DNA of 64,000 nucleotides from Frankineae bacterium MT45 (GTDB taxonomy: Bacteria > Actinomycetota > Actinomycetes > Mycobacteriales > Jatrophihabitantaceae), in the NCBI GenBank assembly GCA_900100325.1, contig LT629697.1:3345423-3409422 (forward strand), written 5' to 3'. Of this stretch, positions 37,248 through 45,552 are shown piece after piece. A program made the position numbers and the translations under genes. The notes beneath the pieces are model-generated. The model did not search any database, was not told the DNA's origin, and saw nothing but the letters and a program-made list of their open reading frames with translations. How positions within the stretch are numbered: the first letter of the stretch is position 1; each line of letters opens with the position of its first letter.

Positions 37248-38194
37248 CGCTGCGCCTCGGGCTGGTCAGCGTGCGCCGCGGCGTAGGCCACCGCGGCTTC
37301 CCGCACCCAGGCCCCCTCCTCGTGCGCGGCCCGCCGGCGGGCCAGCCGCTCGTCGTTGCACGGGCCGTCGCCGTTCAGCACGCGGGCGAACTCCTCCCAG
37401 TCGGGGCACGCGAAATCGTAGTGCTCCCGTTCGGCGTTCCACCGCAGAGTCGCGTCCGGCAGCGATACGCCCAGCTTCAGCGCCTGTGGCACCGCCATGT
37501 CGACGAAGCGCTGGCGCAGGTCGTCGTTGGTGTGGCGTTTGATTCCCCAGGTCATCGACTGAGCCGTGTTCGGCGAGTCGTGGTCGGGCGGGCCGAACAT
37601 CATCAGTGACGGCCACCAGAAGCGATCGACGGCATCCTGGACCATGGCCCGCTGGGCGTCGGTGCCGCGCATCATCGTCATCAGCAGCTCGTACCCCTGC
37701 CGCTGATGGAATGACTCCTCCTTACAGATCCGGATCATTGCGCGGGCGTAGGGGCCGTAGGAGGACCGGCAGAGCGGCACCTGATTGCAGATCGCGGCAC
37801 CGTCGACGAGCCAGCCGATGACGCCGACGTCAGCGAAACTCAGGGCGGGGTAGTTGAAGATCGACGAGTAGCGCTGGCGCTGCTCGATCAGCTTCTGGGT
37901 GAGGTCGCCCCGGTCCACACCGAGCGTCTCGGCGGCGGAGTAGAGGTACATGCCGTGGCCCGCCTCGTCCTGCACCTTGGCCAGCAGGATCGCCTTGCGA
38001 CGCAGCGAGGGGGCTCGGGTGATCCAGTCCCCCTCCGGCTGCATCCCGATGATCTCGGAGTGGGCGTGCTGCGCGATCTGGCGAACCATGGTTCGGCGAT
38101 ACCCCTCCGGCATCCAGTCGCGAGGTTCGATCCGGTGCTGCTGGGCGATGGTCTGGTCGAAATCCTGCTCCAGTGCCGCCGTGTCGCTGCTCAT
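37244..38194 (-). CDS. paaA: Phenylacetyl-CoA 1,2-epoxidase catalytic subunit
   Basis: 316 aa from ATG 38194 with GGAGGTGG upstream. Di-iron ligands lie in [17 protein letters not shown] (E-x2-H) and [17 protein letters not shown] (E-E-x2-H), the catalytic Paa features. It inserts one O atom in the ring of phenylacetyl-CoA. First gene of the operon, divergent from paaG, with a PaaR operator in the 57-bp gap. Confidence 0.96.
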   Translation of the reverse strand: MSSDTAALEQDFDQTIAQQHRIEPRDWMPEGYRRTMVRQIAQHAHSEIIGMQPEGDWITRAPSLRRKAILLAKVQDEAGHGMYLYSAAETLGVDRGDLTQKLIEQRQRYSSIFNYPALSFADVGVIGWLVDGAAICNQVPLCRSSYGPYARAMIRICKEESFHQRQGYELLMTMMRGTDAQRAMVQDAVDRFWWPSLMMFGPPDHDSPNTAQSMTWGIKRHTNDDLRQRFVDMAVPQALKLGVSLPDATLRWNAEREHYDFACPDWEEFARVLNGDGPCNDERLARRRAAHEEGAWVREAAVAYAAAHADQPEAQR

Positions 38195-38217
38195 CGTCCA
38201 CCTCCAGACTGGCAATT

Positions 38218-38239
38218 ACTGACCGTTCGTTCGGTAAGT
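38218..38239. promoter_or_regulatory. PaaR-type operator between paaA and paaG
   Basis: A 22-bp imperfect palindrome with half-sites ACTGACCG and CGGTAAGT around a central TTCGTT. It fits every fixed position of the PaaR motif I recall from Corynebacterium (ACTNACCG .. CG .. CGGTNAGT). It is placed to control both paaABCDE and paaG-paaR. Confidence 0.82.
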
Positions 38240-38245
38240 TAGTAT
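38240..38245 (+). promoter_or_regulatory. Probable -10 box of paaG (leaderless)
   Basis: TAGTAT, directly adjoining the PaaR operator, ends 6 nt before the paaG ATG, leaving no room for a ribosome site. The operator would cover the -35 region. Confidence 0.5.
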
Positions 38246-38251
38246 GCTCTC

Positions 38252-39031
38252 ATGGCCGACGAGACGTCAAAGCCGCAGCGCGCCGACGCGATCGCGATGG
38301 TGGTGCTGCCCCGCCCCTCCCTCGACGCTGCGACCAAGACCTGGCTGCTGGCCCGCCTCACCGAAGTCGGCGCCGATCAGGCGGTCCGCGCGGTGGTTAT
38401 CACCGGAGAAGACAGGGCATTCTGCCTCGGGCAGGACCTGAAAGAGCACGCCGCTGCCCTGGCCGCCGGTCCCGGGCGGGCCTTCGCCACGCTGGCCGAA
38501 CACTACGAGCCGATCATCGCCGCGATCACCAGCATGCCCAAGCCCGTCCTCGCCGCGATCAACGGAACCTGCGTGGGCGCCGGCCTCTCCCTGGCCCTGG
38601 CCTGCGACCTGCGGATCGCCCGCGCCGGCGCCGTCTTCGGCACGGCCTTCACCGGCATCGGGCTCAGCTTCGACTCCGGCCTCTCGGCCACTCTGGCCCG
38701 CGCCGTCGGGTATGCCCGGGCCAGTGAGCTCATCCTGCGCGGTGACACCTTCACCGCCGAGCAGGCTCTGACCTGGGGTCTGGTCGGCGAGGTTGCGTCC
38801 GAGCAGGAGTGGTCCACTGCCGTCGACGCGCTGGCCACCCGGCTGGCCGGCGGCCCGACCCAGGCCTACGCCGCTGCCAAAGCATCTCTGGCCGCGAGTT
38901 GGGGCGCCGCACTCCCGGACGTGCTGCGGCGCGAGCGGGGCGACCAACTTCGACTGGGAGCGACGGAGGATCACCGCGGCGCCGTCGAGTCATTCCTGGC
39001 CAAGCAGCGACCGACCTTCACCGGCCGGTGA
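38252..39031 (+). CDS. paaG: Enoyl-CoA hydratase/isomerase, ring-epoxide isomerase PaaG
   Basis: 259 aa, crotonase fold: FCLGQDL (oxyanion hole), INGTCVGAGLSLALACDLRIA (second oxyanion Gly) and GLSFDSGLSATLARAVG with the Asp used by PaaG, where hydratases have Glu. It converts 1,2-epoxyphenylacetyl-CoA to the oxepin form and later shifts a double bond. The start may be leaderless. Its stop overlaps paaR by GTGA. Confidence 0.86.
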   Translation: MADETSKPQRADAIAMVVLPRPSLDAATKTWLLARLTEVGADQAVRAVVITGEDRAFCLGQDLKEHAAALAAGPGRAFATLAEHYEPIIAAITSMPKPVLAAINGTCVGAGLSLALACDLRIARAGAVFGTAFTGIGLSFDSGLSATLARAVGYARASELILRGDTFTAEQALTWGLVGEVASEQEWSTAVDALATRLAGGPTQAYAAAKASLAASWGAALPDVLRRERGDQLRLGATEDHRGAVESFLAKQRPTFTGR

Positions 39032-39636
39032 CCGGCACCGAGACCAGGGCAGCCCGCCGCGGCCGCCCCGGCCATGACATCGAGACCGTGCTGGCCGCCT
39101 CGGTCGAGGTCTTCAACGAGCGTGGCTTCGACGGCACCAGCATCGACGATCTGGCCAAGCGGCTGAAGATCACCAAGTCAGCCATCTACCACCACATCGA
39201 GAGCAAGGACGCACTGCTGGGGCTAGCCCTCGATCGAGCCCTGGTCGGCCTGGAGGAGGTGGCCGCTCAGACCCAGCGCCTCGACGGGCCGGCGGTGGAG
39301 CGCCTGCAGTCGTTGGTCGTCTCCAGCGTGCGGGTGCTGGTCGAGCAGTTGCCCTACGTCACGCTGCTGCTGCGCGTCCGGGGCAACAGCGAGGTCGAGC
39401 GCCGCGCCCTGACCCGCCGCCGCCGCCTCGACACCCTGGCCGCGCAACTGGTGAGCGACGCGATCGAGGAGGGAGACCTGCGCCGCGAGCTCGATCCGGC
39501 GCTGACCGCCCGCCTCATCTTCGGCACCGTCAACTCCCTCACCGAATGGCTTAAACCGAACCGGGCCCGTGACGCGGCAAAGCTCAGCGAGGCGGTAGCC
39601 AGCGCCATCTTCCTGGGGTTGCGCAGCTCGCCCTGA
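39028..39636 (+). CDS. paaR: TetR family repressor of the paa genes
   Basis: 202 aa from GTG 39028 (overlap with paaG). N-terminal HTH: VLAASVEVFNERGFDGTSIDDLAKRLKITKSAIYHHIESKDALL; the rest is a helical ligand domain, presumably for phenylacetyl-CoA. The perfect PaaR-type operator upstream of its own operon and of paaABCDE supports the assignment. Confidence 0.9.
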   Translation: MTGTETRAARRGRPGHDIETVLAASVEVFNERGFDGTSIDDLAKRLKITKSAIYHHIESKDALLGLALDRALVGLEEVAAQTQRLDGPAVERLQSLVVSSVRVLVEQLPYVTLLLRVRGNSEVERRALTRRRRLDTLAAQLVSDAIEEGDLRRELDPALTARLIFGTVNSLTEWLKPNRARDAAKLSEAVASAIFLGLRSSP

Positions 39637-39689
39637 GTCCCGGGCCCGTCGCGTTCAGATCGCTACTACCGCAGGGTATACGCTGAGAG

Positions 39690-39695
39690 TATAGT
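39690..39695 (+). promoter_or_regulatory. Probable -10 box of the padR operon with GTATA repeats
   Basis: TATAGT ends 7 nt before the ATG at 39703, suggesting a leaderless transcript. GTATA occurs twice 13 bp apart (39676 and 39689), as expected for an autoregulatory PadR site. Confidence 0.4.
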
Positions 39696-39702
39696 CGCGG
39701 CC

Positions 39703-40227
39703 ATGACCGTTCCACTGACGCTTCTCGGACTCCTCGAACGCGAGCCCTCCCACGGCTACGACCTCAAGCGTGACTACGACCGATACTTCGGACGCGGTAG
39801 ACCGGTGCCCTACGGCCAGGTCTATGCCACGCTGGGGCGCCTGGCCCGTGACGGGAAGGTCGTCGTCGGTGAGGCCGAGTCCGGCGCCGGCCCCGATCGC
39901 AAGCGCTACGTCATCACCGAGGACGGCGCGACCGAGGTGGAGACCTGGCTGCGCGAACCCGTGCCGGCTGAGCCCCACCTGCAGACGACGCTCTTCGCCA
40001 AGGTGGTGCTCGCCCTCATGCTCGGGCGCTCCGCCGAGGAGTACCTCGACACGCAGCGCGGCGCGCACCTGCAGCGAATGCGGGAGCTGACTGAGATCAA
40101 GCGCCACGGCAATCTCGTCGACGCGCTGCTGGCCGATCACGGCCTCTTCCACCTCGAGGCCGACCTCCGCTGGATCGACCTCACCGCGGCGCGCCTGGAC
40201 GCCCTGGCCGAGCACGTCCACTCATGA
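39703..40227 (+). CDS. PadR family transcriptional regulator
   Basis: 174 aa. Winged HTH LTLLGLLEREPSHGYDLKRDYDRYFGRGRPVPYGQVYATLGRLARDGKV is diagnostic; a C-terminal Vir_like helical arm follows. It overlaps the next ATPase gene by ATGA, so it probably represses this exporter operon until a toxic ligand binds. Ligand unknown. Confidence 0.92.
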   Translation: MTVPLTLLGLLEREPSHGYDLKRDYDRYFGRGRPVPYGQVYATLGRLARDGKVVVGEAESGAGPDRKRYVITEDGATEVETWLREPVPAEPHLQTTLFAKVVLALMLGRSAEEYLDTQRGAHLQRMRELTEIKRHGNLVDALLADHGLFHLEADLRWIDLTAARLDALAEHVHS

Positions 40228-40910
40228 CCGGCGAACCGCTCGTCGAGGCCGTCGACCTCTGCCTCTCCTTCGGCGCCACCCCGGCCCTCCGGTCGGCCAG
40301 CCTCAGCATTGAGGCGGGTGAGATTCTGGCCGTGATGGGGCCGAGCGGCTCGGGAAAATCCACCCTGCTGCACTGCCTGGCCGGGATTCTGGTGCCCGAT
40401 TCGGGGGCCGTCCACTTTGCCGGTCGCCGCATCGACACGCTGCGCGAGAACGAGCGGAGTGCGCTGCGACGCGACCAGTTCGGCTTCGTCTTCCAGTTCG
40501 GCCAGCTCGTCCCGGAGTTGACGGCCGAGGAGAACGTTGCGCTGCCGCTGCTGCTGCGCGGCGGGTCACGCGCCTCGGCGCTGCGGGAGGCCGCCTCCTG
40601 GTTCGGCCCGCTCGATCTGCAGGGTCTGCAGCAGCGGCGTTCCGGTGAACTCTCGGGCGGTCAAGCGCAGCGCGTCGCACTGGCCCGCGGGCTCGTCTCG
40701 CGTCCAGCCGTCCTCTTCGCCGACGAGCCGACAGGGTCACTCGACTCCCTGACCGGCGAGCAGGTGATGGATCTGCTCAGCTCGTCCGCCCGCGCCAACG
40801 GCACATCGGTCGTGCTCGTCACCCATGAGCCGCGAGTCGCCGCCTACGCCGACCGGGAGGTCATCGTGCGGGACGGCCGGGTCACCGCGCTGTCGGCGGC
40901 CGGCTCGTGA
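40224..40910 (+). CDS. ABC transporter ATPase (MacB/LolD type)
   Basis: 228 aa. Walker A GPSGSGKST, Q-loop FVFQFGQLVPELTAEENVALPLLL, signature LSGGQAQRVALARGL, Walker B VLFADEPTGSLD, H-loop VTHEPRVAAYADR. This type drives MacB-like mechanotransmitter permeases. Overlaps the regulator before and the permease after by 4 bp each. Confidence 0.92.
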   Translation: MTGEPLVEAVDLCLSFGATPALRSASLSIEAGEILAVMGPSGSGKSTLLHCLAGILVPDSGAVHFAGRRIDTLRENERSALRRDQFGFVFQFGQLVPELTAEENVALPLLLRGGSRASALREAASWFGPLDLQGLQQRRSGELSGGQAQRVALARGLVSRPAVLFADEPTGSLDSLTGEQVMDLLSSSARANGTSVVLVTHEPRVAAYADREVIVRDGRVTALSAAGS

Positions 40911-43156
40911 TCAGGCTCGGTCTGCGGCTCACCCTTACCGGCGGCCGCGAGGCGGCCGTCCGGCTCGTCATCTCCGCCGCCGCCGTGGCACTCGGGGTGG
41001 GGATGCTGCTCATCACCCTGGCCGGCATCAATGCCGTCAACTCGCAGAACGCGCGATTCGGCTGGCTGGAGACCGGGACGACGGGCGGCGCCGGGGCTCC
41101 GGCCGCAGCGACCACTGCGCACGTCGACCCGGCCTGGTGGCACCTCACCGGCGATCTCTACCAAGGGGAGATTCTCGGGCGGGTGGATGTGGCGGCGACC
41201 GGGCCGAATCCGCCGATTCCCCCGGGAATCACGGCACTTCCTCCGGCGGGCGACTTCTATGCCTCACCCGCGCTGGCCAAGTTGCTCCACGACGACCCGA
41301 CCGGCCCGCTGGCTGCGCGCTACCCCGGACACCTGATCGGCACCATCGGCTCCGCCGCGCTGCCGTCGCCGAACTCGCTGGTTGCGATCGTCGGCCAGAC
41401 CCCAGAGGTTCTCGCGCACCTGCCAGGCAGCACGAAGGTCACCCAGATCAGCAAGACTCCCCCGAGCAGTTGCAACGGAGACTGCTACTTCATCGGCATC
41501 GACGCCCGCGGCATCGATCTCATCCTCTCGATCACCGCGGCGGCGATCCTCTGCCCGGTGCTGGTCTTCATCGGCACGGCCACCCGACTCTCGGCGGCGC
41601 GTCGGGAGCAGCGCTTCGCCGCGATGAGACTGGTCGGGGCGACCCCACGTCAGATAGCGGTCATCGCCACGGTGGAGTCGAGCGTGGCCGCCGTCGTCGG
41701 CGTAGTGCTCGGCTTCGCGCTCTTCGCCTGGGCTCGTCATCCTCTCGCTAAGATTCCGTTCACCGGAACCCGCTTCTACCTCAGCGATATCTCGCTGAAT
41801 CGGACCGACGTGCTGGTGGTCGCACTGGGCGTGCCGATCGCCGCGGCCATTGCTGCTCGGGTCGCGCTACGCCGGGTGAACATCTCGCCCATCGGGGTCA
41901 CCCGGCGGGTAACCCCGAAACCACCCGGTCCGTGGCGGATCGTGCCGCTCGTGCTCGGCGTCCTAGAGCTCAGCTACTTCGCCATCGCAGGACGTCCGCC
42001 GACGACGCCCGGCCAGATTCAGGCCTTCCTCACCGGGTTCCTGCTCATCATGGCCGGGCTGGTGATCGCCGGTCCCTGGCTGACCATGATCGCCGCCCGG
42101 GCCTGCGCCAATCGCACCCGTCGACCGGAGACCCTGATCGCCGCGCGTCGGCTGGCCGACAACCCTCAGGGTGGCTTCCGGGCGGTAGCCGGCCTCGTGC
42201 TCGCTCTCTTCGTCACCAGTGTGGCGGTCACACTGATCACCACCCTGAACGCCTACAGCGGGGTATCGCAGGACACGCCTCAGGGGGCAGCCACCCTGCT
42301 GCAGAACTACTTCTCCTCGGACGGAACCGAATCGACCTCCGTTCCGTCGTTTCCAGCCGCGCTTCAACAGCAATTGCTGGCCATACCGGGCGTCCGGGCC
42401 GTGACGTCAGTGCACGACCAGCCGAGCGCCGACCCGCGGATGTTCCCGCCCGGTCTCGTCTCCTGTGCGGAGCTGGCCGCGGTCCCCGCGCTCGGTCACT
42501 GCGCCGCGGGCGCATCGGTGGCGCAGGTGCAGCCGTACTTCGGTGGCCGGGACTCCACGCAGGCCAGCACCCTCTGGCCCTCCTCGTCGGTTCCCGCGTC
42601 GAGCCTGCAGACGCTGCCCGTGCAACTCACCGCGGTGGCGACGGACGGCTCAAAGGACGCCATCGAGCGAGCCCGGACGCTGCTCGAGCGGGCCTTCCCC
42701 TCGCTCTCGGTGGCCTCCACCATCACCGAGCAGAACGCGCAGAACCCCAACACGAAACTCAACGCGCAGTATCAGCGGCTGGCCGATGTCGTCATCCTCA
42801 CCAGCCTCCCGATCGCCGGGTGCGCACTCGCGGTGAGCGTGGTGACCGGGCTGAATGACCGCAAGCGTCCGTTCAGCCTGCTCCGGCTCACCGGCGCGCC
42901 GATCAGCCTGCTGCGGCGAGTAGTTGCGCTGGAGACCGCGGTCCCACTGATCGTGCTAGCCGTCGCCTCGATCGCCATCGGATTTCTGGCGTCAGCACTC
43001 TTCCTCAACGCCCAACTGGCCGAGACGCTCCACGCTCCCGGAGTCGGCTACTACCTCATTGTGCTGAGCGGACTCGTCGCGTCGCTGGCGATCGTTGCCA
43101 TCACCTTCCCGATGTTGGAGCGGCTCACCGGCCCCGAGATCGCCCGCAACGAGTAG
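40907..43156 (+). CDS. FtsX-like ABC permease (MacB-type)
   Basis: 749 aa, GTG start overlapping the ATPase stop. Four main membrane segments plus extras arranged as two FtsX modules: residues about 20-45 and 210-330 (TATRLSAARREQRFAAMRLVGATPRQIAVIATVES), then 430-450 and 640-740 (RPFSLLRLTGAPISLLRRVVALE). Large extracytoplasmic loops lie between. It probably expels or protects against antimicrobial peptides, or moves lipoproteins; substrate unknown. Confidence 0.88.
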   Translation: MIRLGLRLTLTGGREAAVRLVISAAAVALGVGMLLITLAGINAVNSQNARFGWLETGTTGGAGAPAAATTAHVDPAWWHLTGDLYQGEILGRVDVAATGPNPPIPPGITALPPAGDFYASPALAKLLHDDPTGPLAARYPGHLIGTIGSAALPSPNSLVAIVGQTPEVLAHLPGSTKVTQISKTPPSSCNGDCYFIGIDARGIDLILSITAAAILCPVLVFIGTATRLSAARREQRFAAMRLVGATPRQIAVIATVESSVAAVVGVVLGFALFAWARHPLAKIPFTGTRFYLSDISLNRTDVLVVALGVPIAAAIAARVALRRVNISPIGVTRRVTPKPPGPWRIVPLVLGVLELSYFAIAGRPPTTPGQIQAFLTGFLLIMAGLVIAGPWLTMIAARACANRTRRPETLIAARRLADNPQGGFRAVAGLVLALFVTSVAVTLITTLNAYSGVSQDTPQGAATLLQNYFSSDGTESTSVPSFPAALQQQLLAIPGVRAVTSVHDQPSADPRMFPPGLVSCAELAAVPALGHCAAGASVAQVQPYFGGRDSTQASTLWPSSSVPASSLQTLPVQLTAVATDGSKDAIERARTLLERAFPSLSVASTITEQNAQNPNTKLNAQYQRLADVVILTSLPIAGCALAVSVVTGLNDRKRPFSLLRLTGAPISLLRRVVALETAVPLIVLAVASIAIGFLASALFLNAQLAETLHAPGVGYYLIVLSGLVASLAIVAITFPMLERLTGPEIARNE

Positions 43157-43166
43157 CGGGAGAGGC

Positions 43167-43793
43167 TCAGGCCTCTTCCTGGGAGCGTCCGCGGCGCTGC
43201 TTGCGGTACTCCAGCCCAAACGGGATGAGGCTCACCGCGATGACGCCGGCCGTCACCGGAAGGATGTATTTGTCAATGTTTATCGCGGATCCGAGGAAGT
43301 AGCCGAGGATCGTCACCCCACCGGCCCAGAGCACGCCCCCCAGCACGTTGAATCCGGTGAAGCGCGGCACCGGCACCCGCAGCACGCCGGCCACCGGGTT
43401 CATCAACGTGCGCACGACCGGGACGAAACGTGCGATGAGCAGCGCCTTGCCGGGTCCGTACTCGTCCAGGTAGGCCCGCGACCGGGTGACGTACTCCTGC
43501 TTGAAGAAGCGCGAATCGTGACGTTTGAAGAGTTCCGGTCCGATGCGCCGACCGATGAAGTAGCCGACCTCGCCACCGGCGATGGCCGCGGTGATGACCA
43601 CGACCAGGGTGAGGCCGAGGTTCAGGTGGATCGGCGCGGTGACCGATGCGGCGCTGTAGGCCCCGGCCAGGAAGAGCAGCGAGTCGCCCGGCAGGAAGAA
43701 GCCGATGAGCAGTCCGGTCTCGGCGAAGATGATGAACGCTAGACCGAGCGTGCCGTAGGAGGAGATCAGGTGGGTCGGGTTGAGAAAGTTCAT
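43167..43793 (-). CDS. DedA family membrane protein (candidate undecaprenyl-phosphate flippase)
   Basis: 208 aa from ATG 43793, which overlaps the uppP stop (ATGA). ETGLLIGFFLPGDSLLF and GGEVGYFIGRRIG, then RFVPVVRTLMNPVAGV, are the DedA family motifs with re-entrant helices. DedA relatives (UptA type) flip C55-P back to the cytosol. The coupling to uppP makes that role attractive here. The tail is Arg/Lys-rich. Confidence 0.87.
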   Translation of the reverse strand: MNFLNPTHLISSYGTLGLAFIIFAETGLLIGFFLPGDSLLFLAGAYSAASVTAPIHLNLGLTLVVVITAAIAGGEVGYFIGRRIGPELFKRHDSRFFKQEYVTRSRAYLDEYGPGKALLIARFVPVVRTLMNPVAGVLRVPVPRFTGFNVLGGVLWAGGVTILGYFLGSAINIDKYILPVTAGVIAVSLIPFGLEYRKQRRGRSQEEA

Positions 43794-44683
43794 CGATTCA
43801 CCAGCACAAGCGAGACGGCGCCGGCGATGAGGCAGTACCAGGCGAAGGGGCGCAGCGAACGGTCCTCGAAGTAGCGGCTGAGGAAGCGCACGCTCACGTA
43901 GGCACCGATGCCGGAGAGCAGGCTCCCGACCAGCACCTGCGGGCGGATGCCGTCGCCCAGCGGGCCCATCAGGTCGGGGAGCTTCAGCACACCGGCAGCG
44001 AGGATGACCGGCGTGGCCAGCAGGAACGAGAAGCGAGCCGCCGTCTCGTGATTCAGCCCGCGGCGCAGGCCGGTCGCCATGGCCACCCCGGAGCGGCTGA
44101 TCCCCGGCGCCAGGGCCAGGCACTGGGACGTACCGACGAGGAGCGCGTCCCGCACCGGGAGGCGGCTGATCACCTCGTCGTCGTTGTCCGGCAGGTTCTC
44201 GACCGGGATGTCGGTGCTAGCCGCCCGGCGCTTCCAGCGTTCGGCGGCGAATAGAATCAGCCCGTTGATCATGAGGAAGATCGCGGTCGGCGACGGTTTG
44301 GCCAGAACGGTGCGCAGGGTGTGCTCCAGCAGCAGACCGGCCAGCCCGACCGGGATCGTCGAGATGATCAGCAGCCAGGCCAGCCGCTCGTTGTCATGCT
44401 GGACGCGTCGGTGCCGTATGGAGGAGCCGAGTCCGCGGACGATGCTGAGCCAGTCGCGCCAGAAGTAGATGATCAGCGCGATCGCGGTAGCCACGTGCAG
44501 TCCGACGATGAAGGCCAGATACGGCGACTCCGGCTTGCTGACGTCCAGATCCTGCGCCCAGGAACCGCCGATGATCGCCGGAAGCAGCACGCTGTGGCCG
44601 AGGCTGCTCACCGGAAACAGTTCGGTGACCCCCTGCATCAGGCCGATGACACTCGCCTCGAGGTAGCTCAATTCCGCGTGCAC
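43790..44683 (-). CDS. uppP: Undecaprenyl-diphosphatase (BacA/UppP)
   Basis: 297 aa from GTG 44683 with AAAGGA upstream; the frame to 44815 would place a non-homologous tail in front. EASVIGLMQGVTELFPVSSLGHSVLLP is the (E/Q)x4E-PVSSxGH catalytic region, and PGISRSGVAMATGLRRG supplies the second half. It removes phosphate from C55-PP at the outer face, recycling the carrier for peptidoglycan. Divergent from the two-component system. Confidence 0.94.
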   Translation of the reverse strand: MHAELSYLEASVIGLMQGVTELFPVSSLGHSVLLPAIIGGSWAQDLDVSKPESPYLAFIVGLHVATAIALIIYFWRDWLSIVRGLGSSIRHRRVQHDNERLAWLLIISTIPVGLAGLLLEHTLRTVLAKPSPTAIFLMINGLILFAAERWKRRAASTDIPVENLPDNDDEVISRLPVRDALLVGTSQCLALAPGISRSGVAMATGLRRGLNHETAARFSFLLATPVILAAGVLKLPDLMGPLGDGIRPQVLVGSLLSGIGAYVSVRFLSRYFEDRSLRPFAWYCLIAGAVSLVLVNR

Positions 44684-44811
44684 AGCGCATACGTCCTTTC
44701 GACGTTCCAGCTTCGGATTCCCAGCGCCGCGATGACACCGTCGGGATGATCTTGGGGGGCGGAGGATGTGAGCATGATGTGCAAAGGGGATGATTGAGAT
44801 CCAAATCGCTG

Positions 44812-44829
44812 TCACACCTTGTTCACATC
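44812..44829 (+). promoter_or_regulatory. PhoP-like direct repeat before the response-regulator gene
   Basis: TCACACC-TTGT-TCACATC: two heptamers with a 4-nt spacer, each 6 of 7 to the mycobacterial PhoP box TCACAGC. It lies in the -35 region of the response regulator, as an OmpR/PhoB-type dimer would use for autoregulation. Confidence 0.55.
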
Positions 44830-44839
44830 ATCTGCTTTG

Positions 44840-44845
44840 TACAGT
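44840..44845 (+). promoter_or_regulatory. -10 box of the two-component operon (leaderless)
   Basis: TACAGT ends 8 nt before the GTG at 44854. No Shine-Dalgarno sequence is present, so the transcript likely starts at or beside the start codon. Confidence 0.5.
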
Positions 44846-44853
44846 CCGGGCTT

Positions 44854-45552
44854 GTGAGAATTCTGGTGGCCGAAGATGACGTACGGATGGCGAGCATGCT
44901 GCGGCGCGGCCTCACCGAGGACGGCTACACCGTCGACGTGGTCGGCGACGGCAGCGAGGCGATCTGGCGCGCGACCGAGCACGACTATGACGCAGTGGTA
45001 CTCGATCTGATGCTCCCCGGCGCCGATGGCTTCGAGGTCTGCCGGGCGCTGCGCTCGGCCAACCGCTGGGCGCCGGTGCTGCTCCTGACGGCTCGCACGG
45101 AGGTGGCCGACCGGGTTCGGGGCCTCGACAGCGGCGCCGATGATTACCTGCCTAAGCCCTTCAGCTTCAGTGAACTCTCGGCTCGGCTGCGGGCCCTGAT
45201 GCGCCGCGGCAGCAATCCCCGCCCCGCTGTCCTGTCGGCCGGCGACCTCTCCCTGGACCCGGCCGCCCGCGAGGCGTGGCGCGGGGAGGTACTGCTGGAG
45301 CTCTCACCCCGGGAGTTCTCGCTGCTGGAACTCTTCCTCCGCCACCCCGGGCAGGTCCTCTCCCGCACCCGAATCCTCGATCACGTCTGGGACTTCGCCT
45401 ATGACGGCGGCAGCAACGTCGTCGATCAGTACGTCGCCTACCTACGCCGCAAGATCGACCGGCCCTTCGCGGTCGAGCAACTGGAGACGGTCCGCGGAGC
45501 GGGCTACCGGCTCAGCGCCGAGTCACGTCCGGCCAAACCGGCAACGGGCTGA
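44854..45552 (+). CDS. Two-component response regulator, OmpR/PhoB family
   Basis: 232 aa from GTG 44854. Receiver: EDD (residues 7-9), phospho-acceptor Asp51 (VVLDLMLPG), Thr in LLLTARTE, and Lys in YLPKPFSFSEL. The C-terminal winged helix is LSPREFSLLELFLRHPGQVLSRTRILDHVWDFAYDGGSNVVDQYVAYLRRKI. Its target genes may include itself through the direct repeat upstream. The kinase gene starts within its stop. Confidence 0.94.
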   Translation: MRILVAEDDVRMASMLRRGLTEDGYTVDVVGDGSEAIWRATEHDYDAVVLDLMLPGADGFEVCRALRSANRWAPVLLLTARTEVADRVRGLDSGADDYLPKPFSFSELSARLRALMRRGSNPRPAVLSAGDLSLDPAAREAWRGEVLLELSPREFSLLELFLRHPGQVLSRTRILDHVWDFAYDGGSNVVDQYVAYLRRKIDRPFAVEQLETVRGAGYRLSAESRPAKPATG

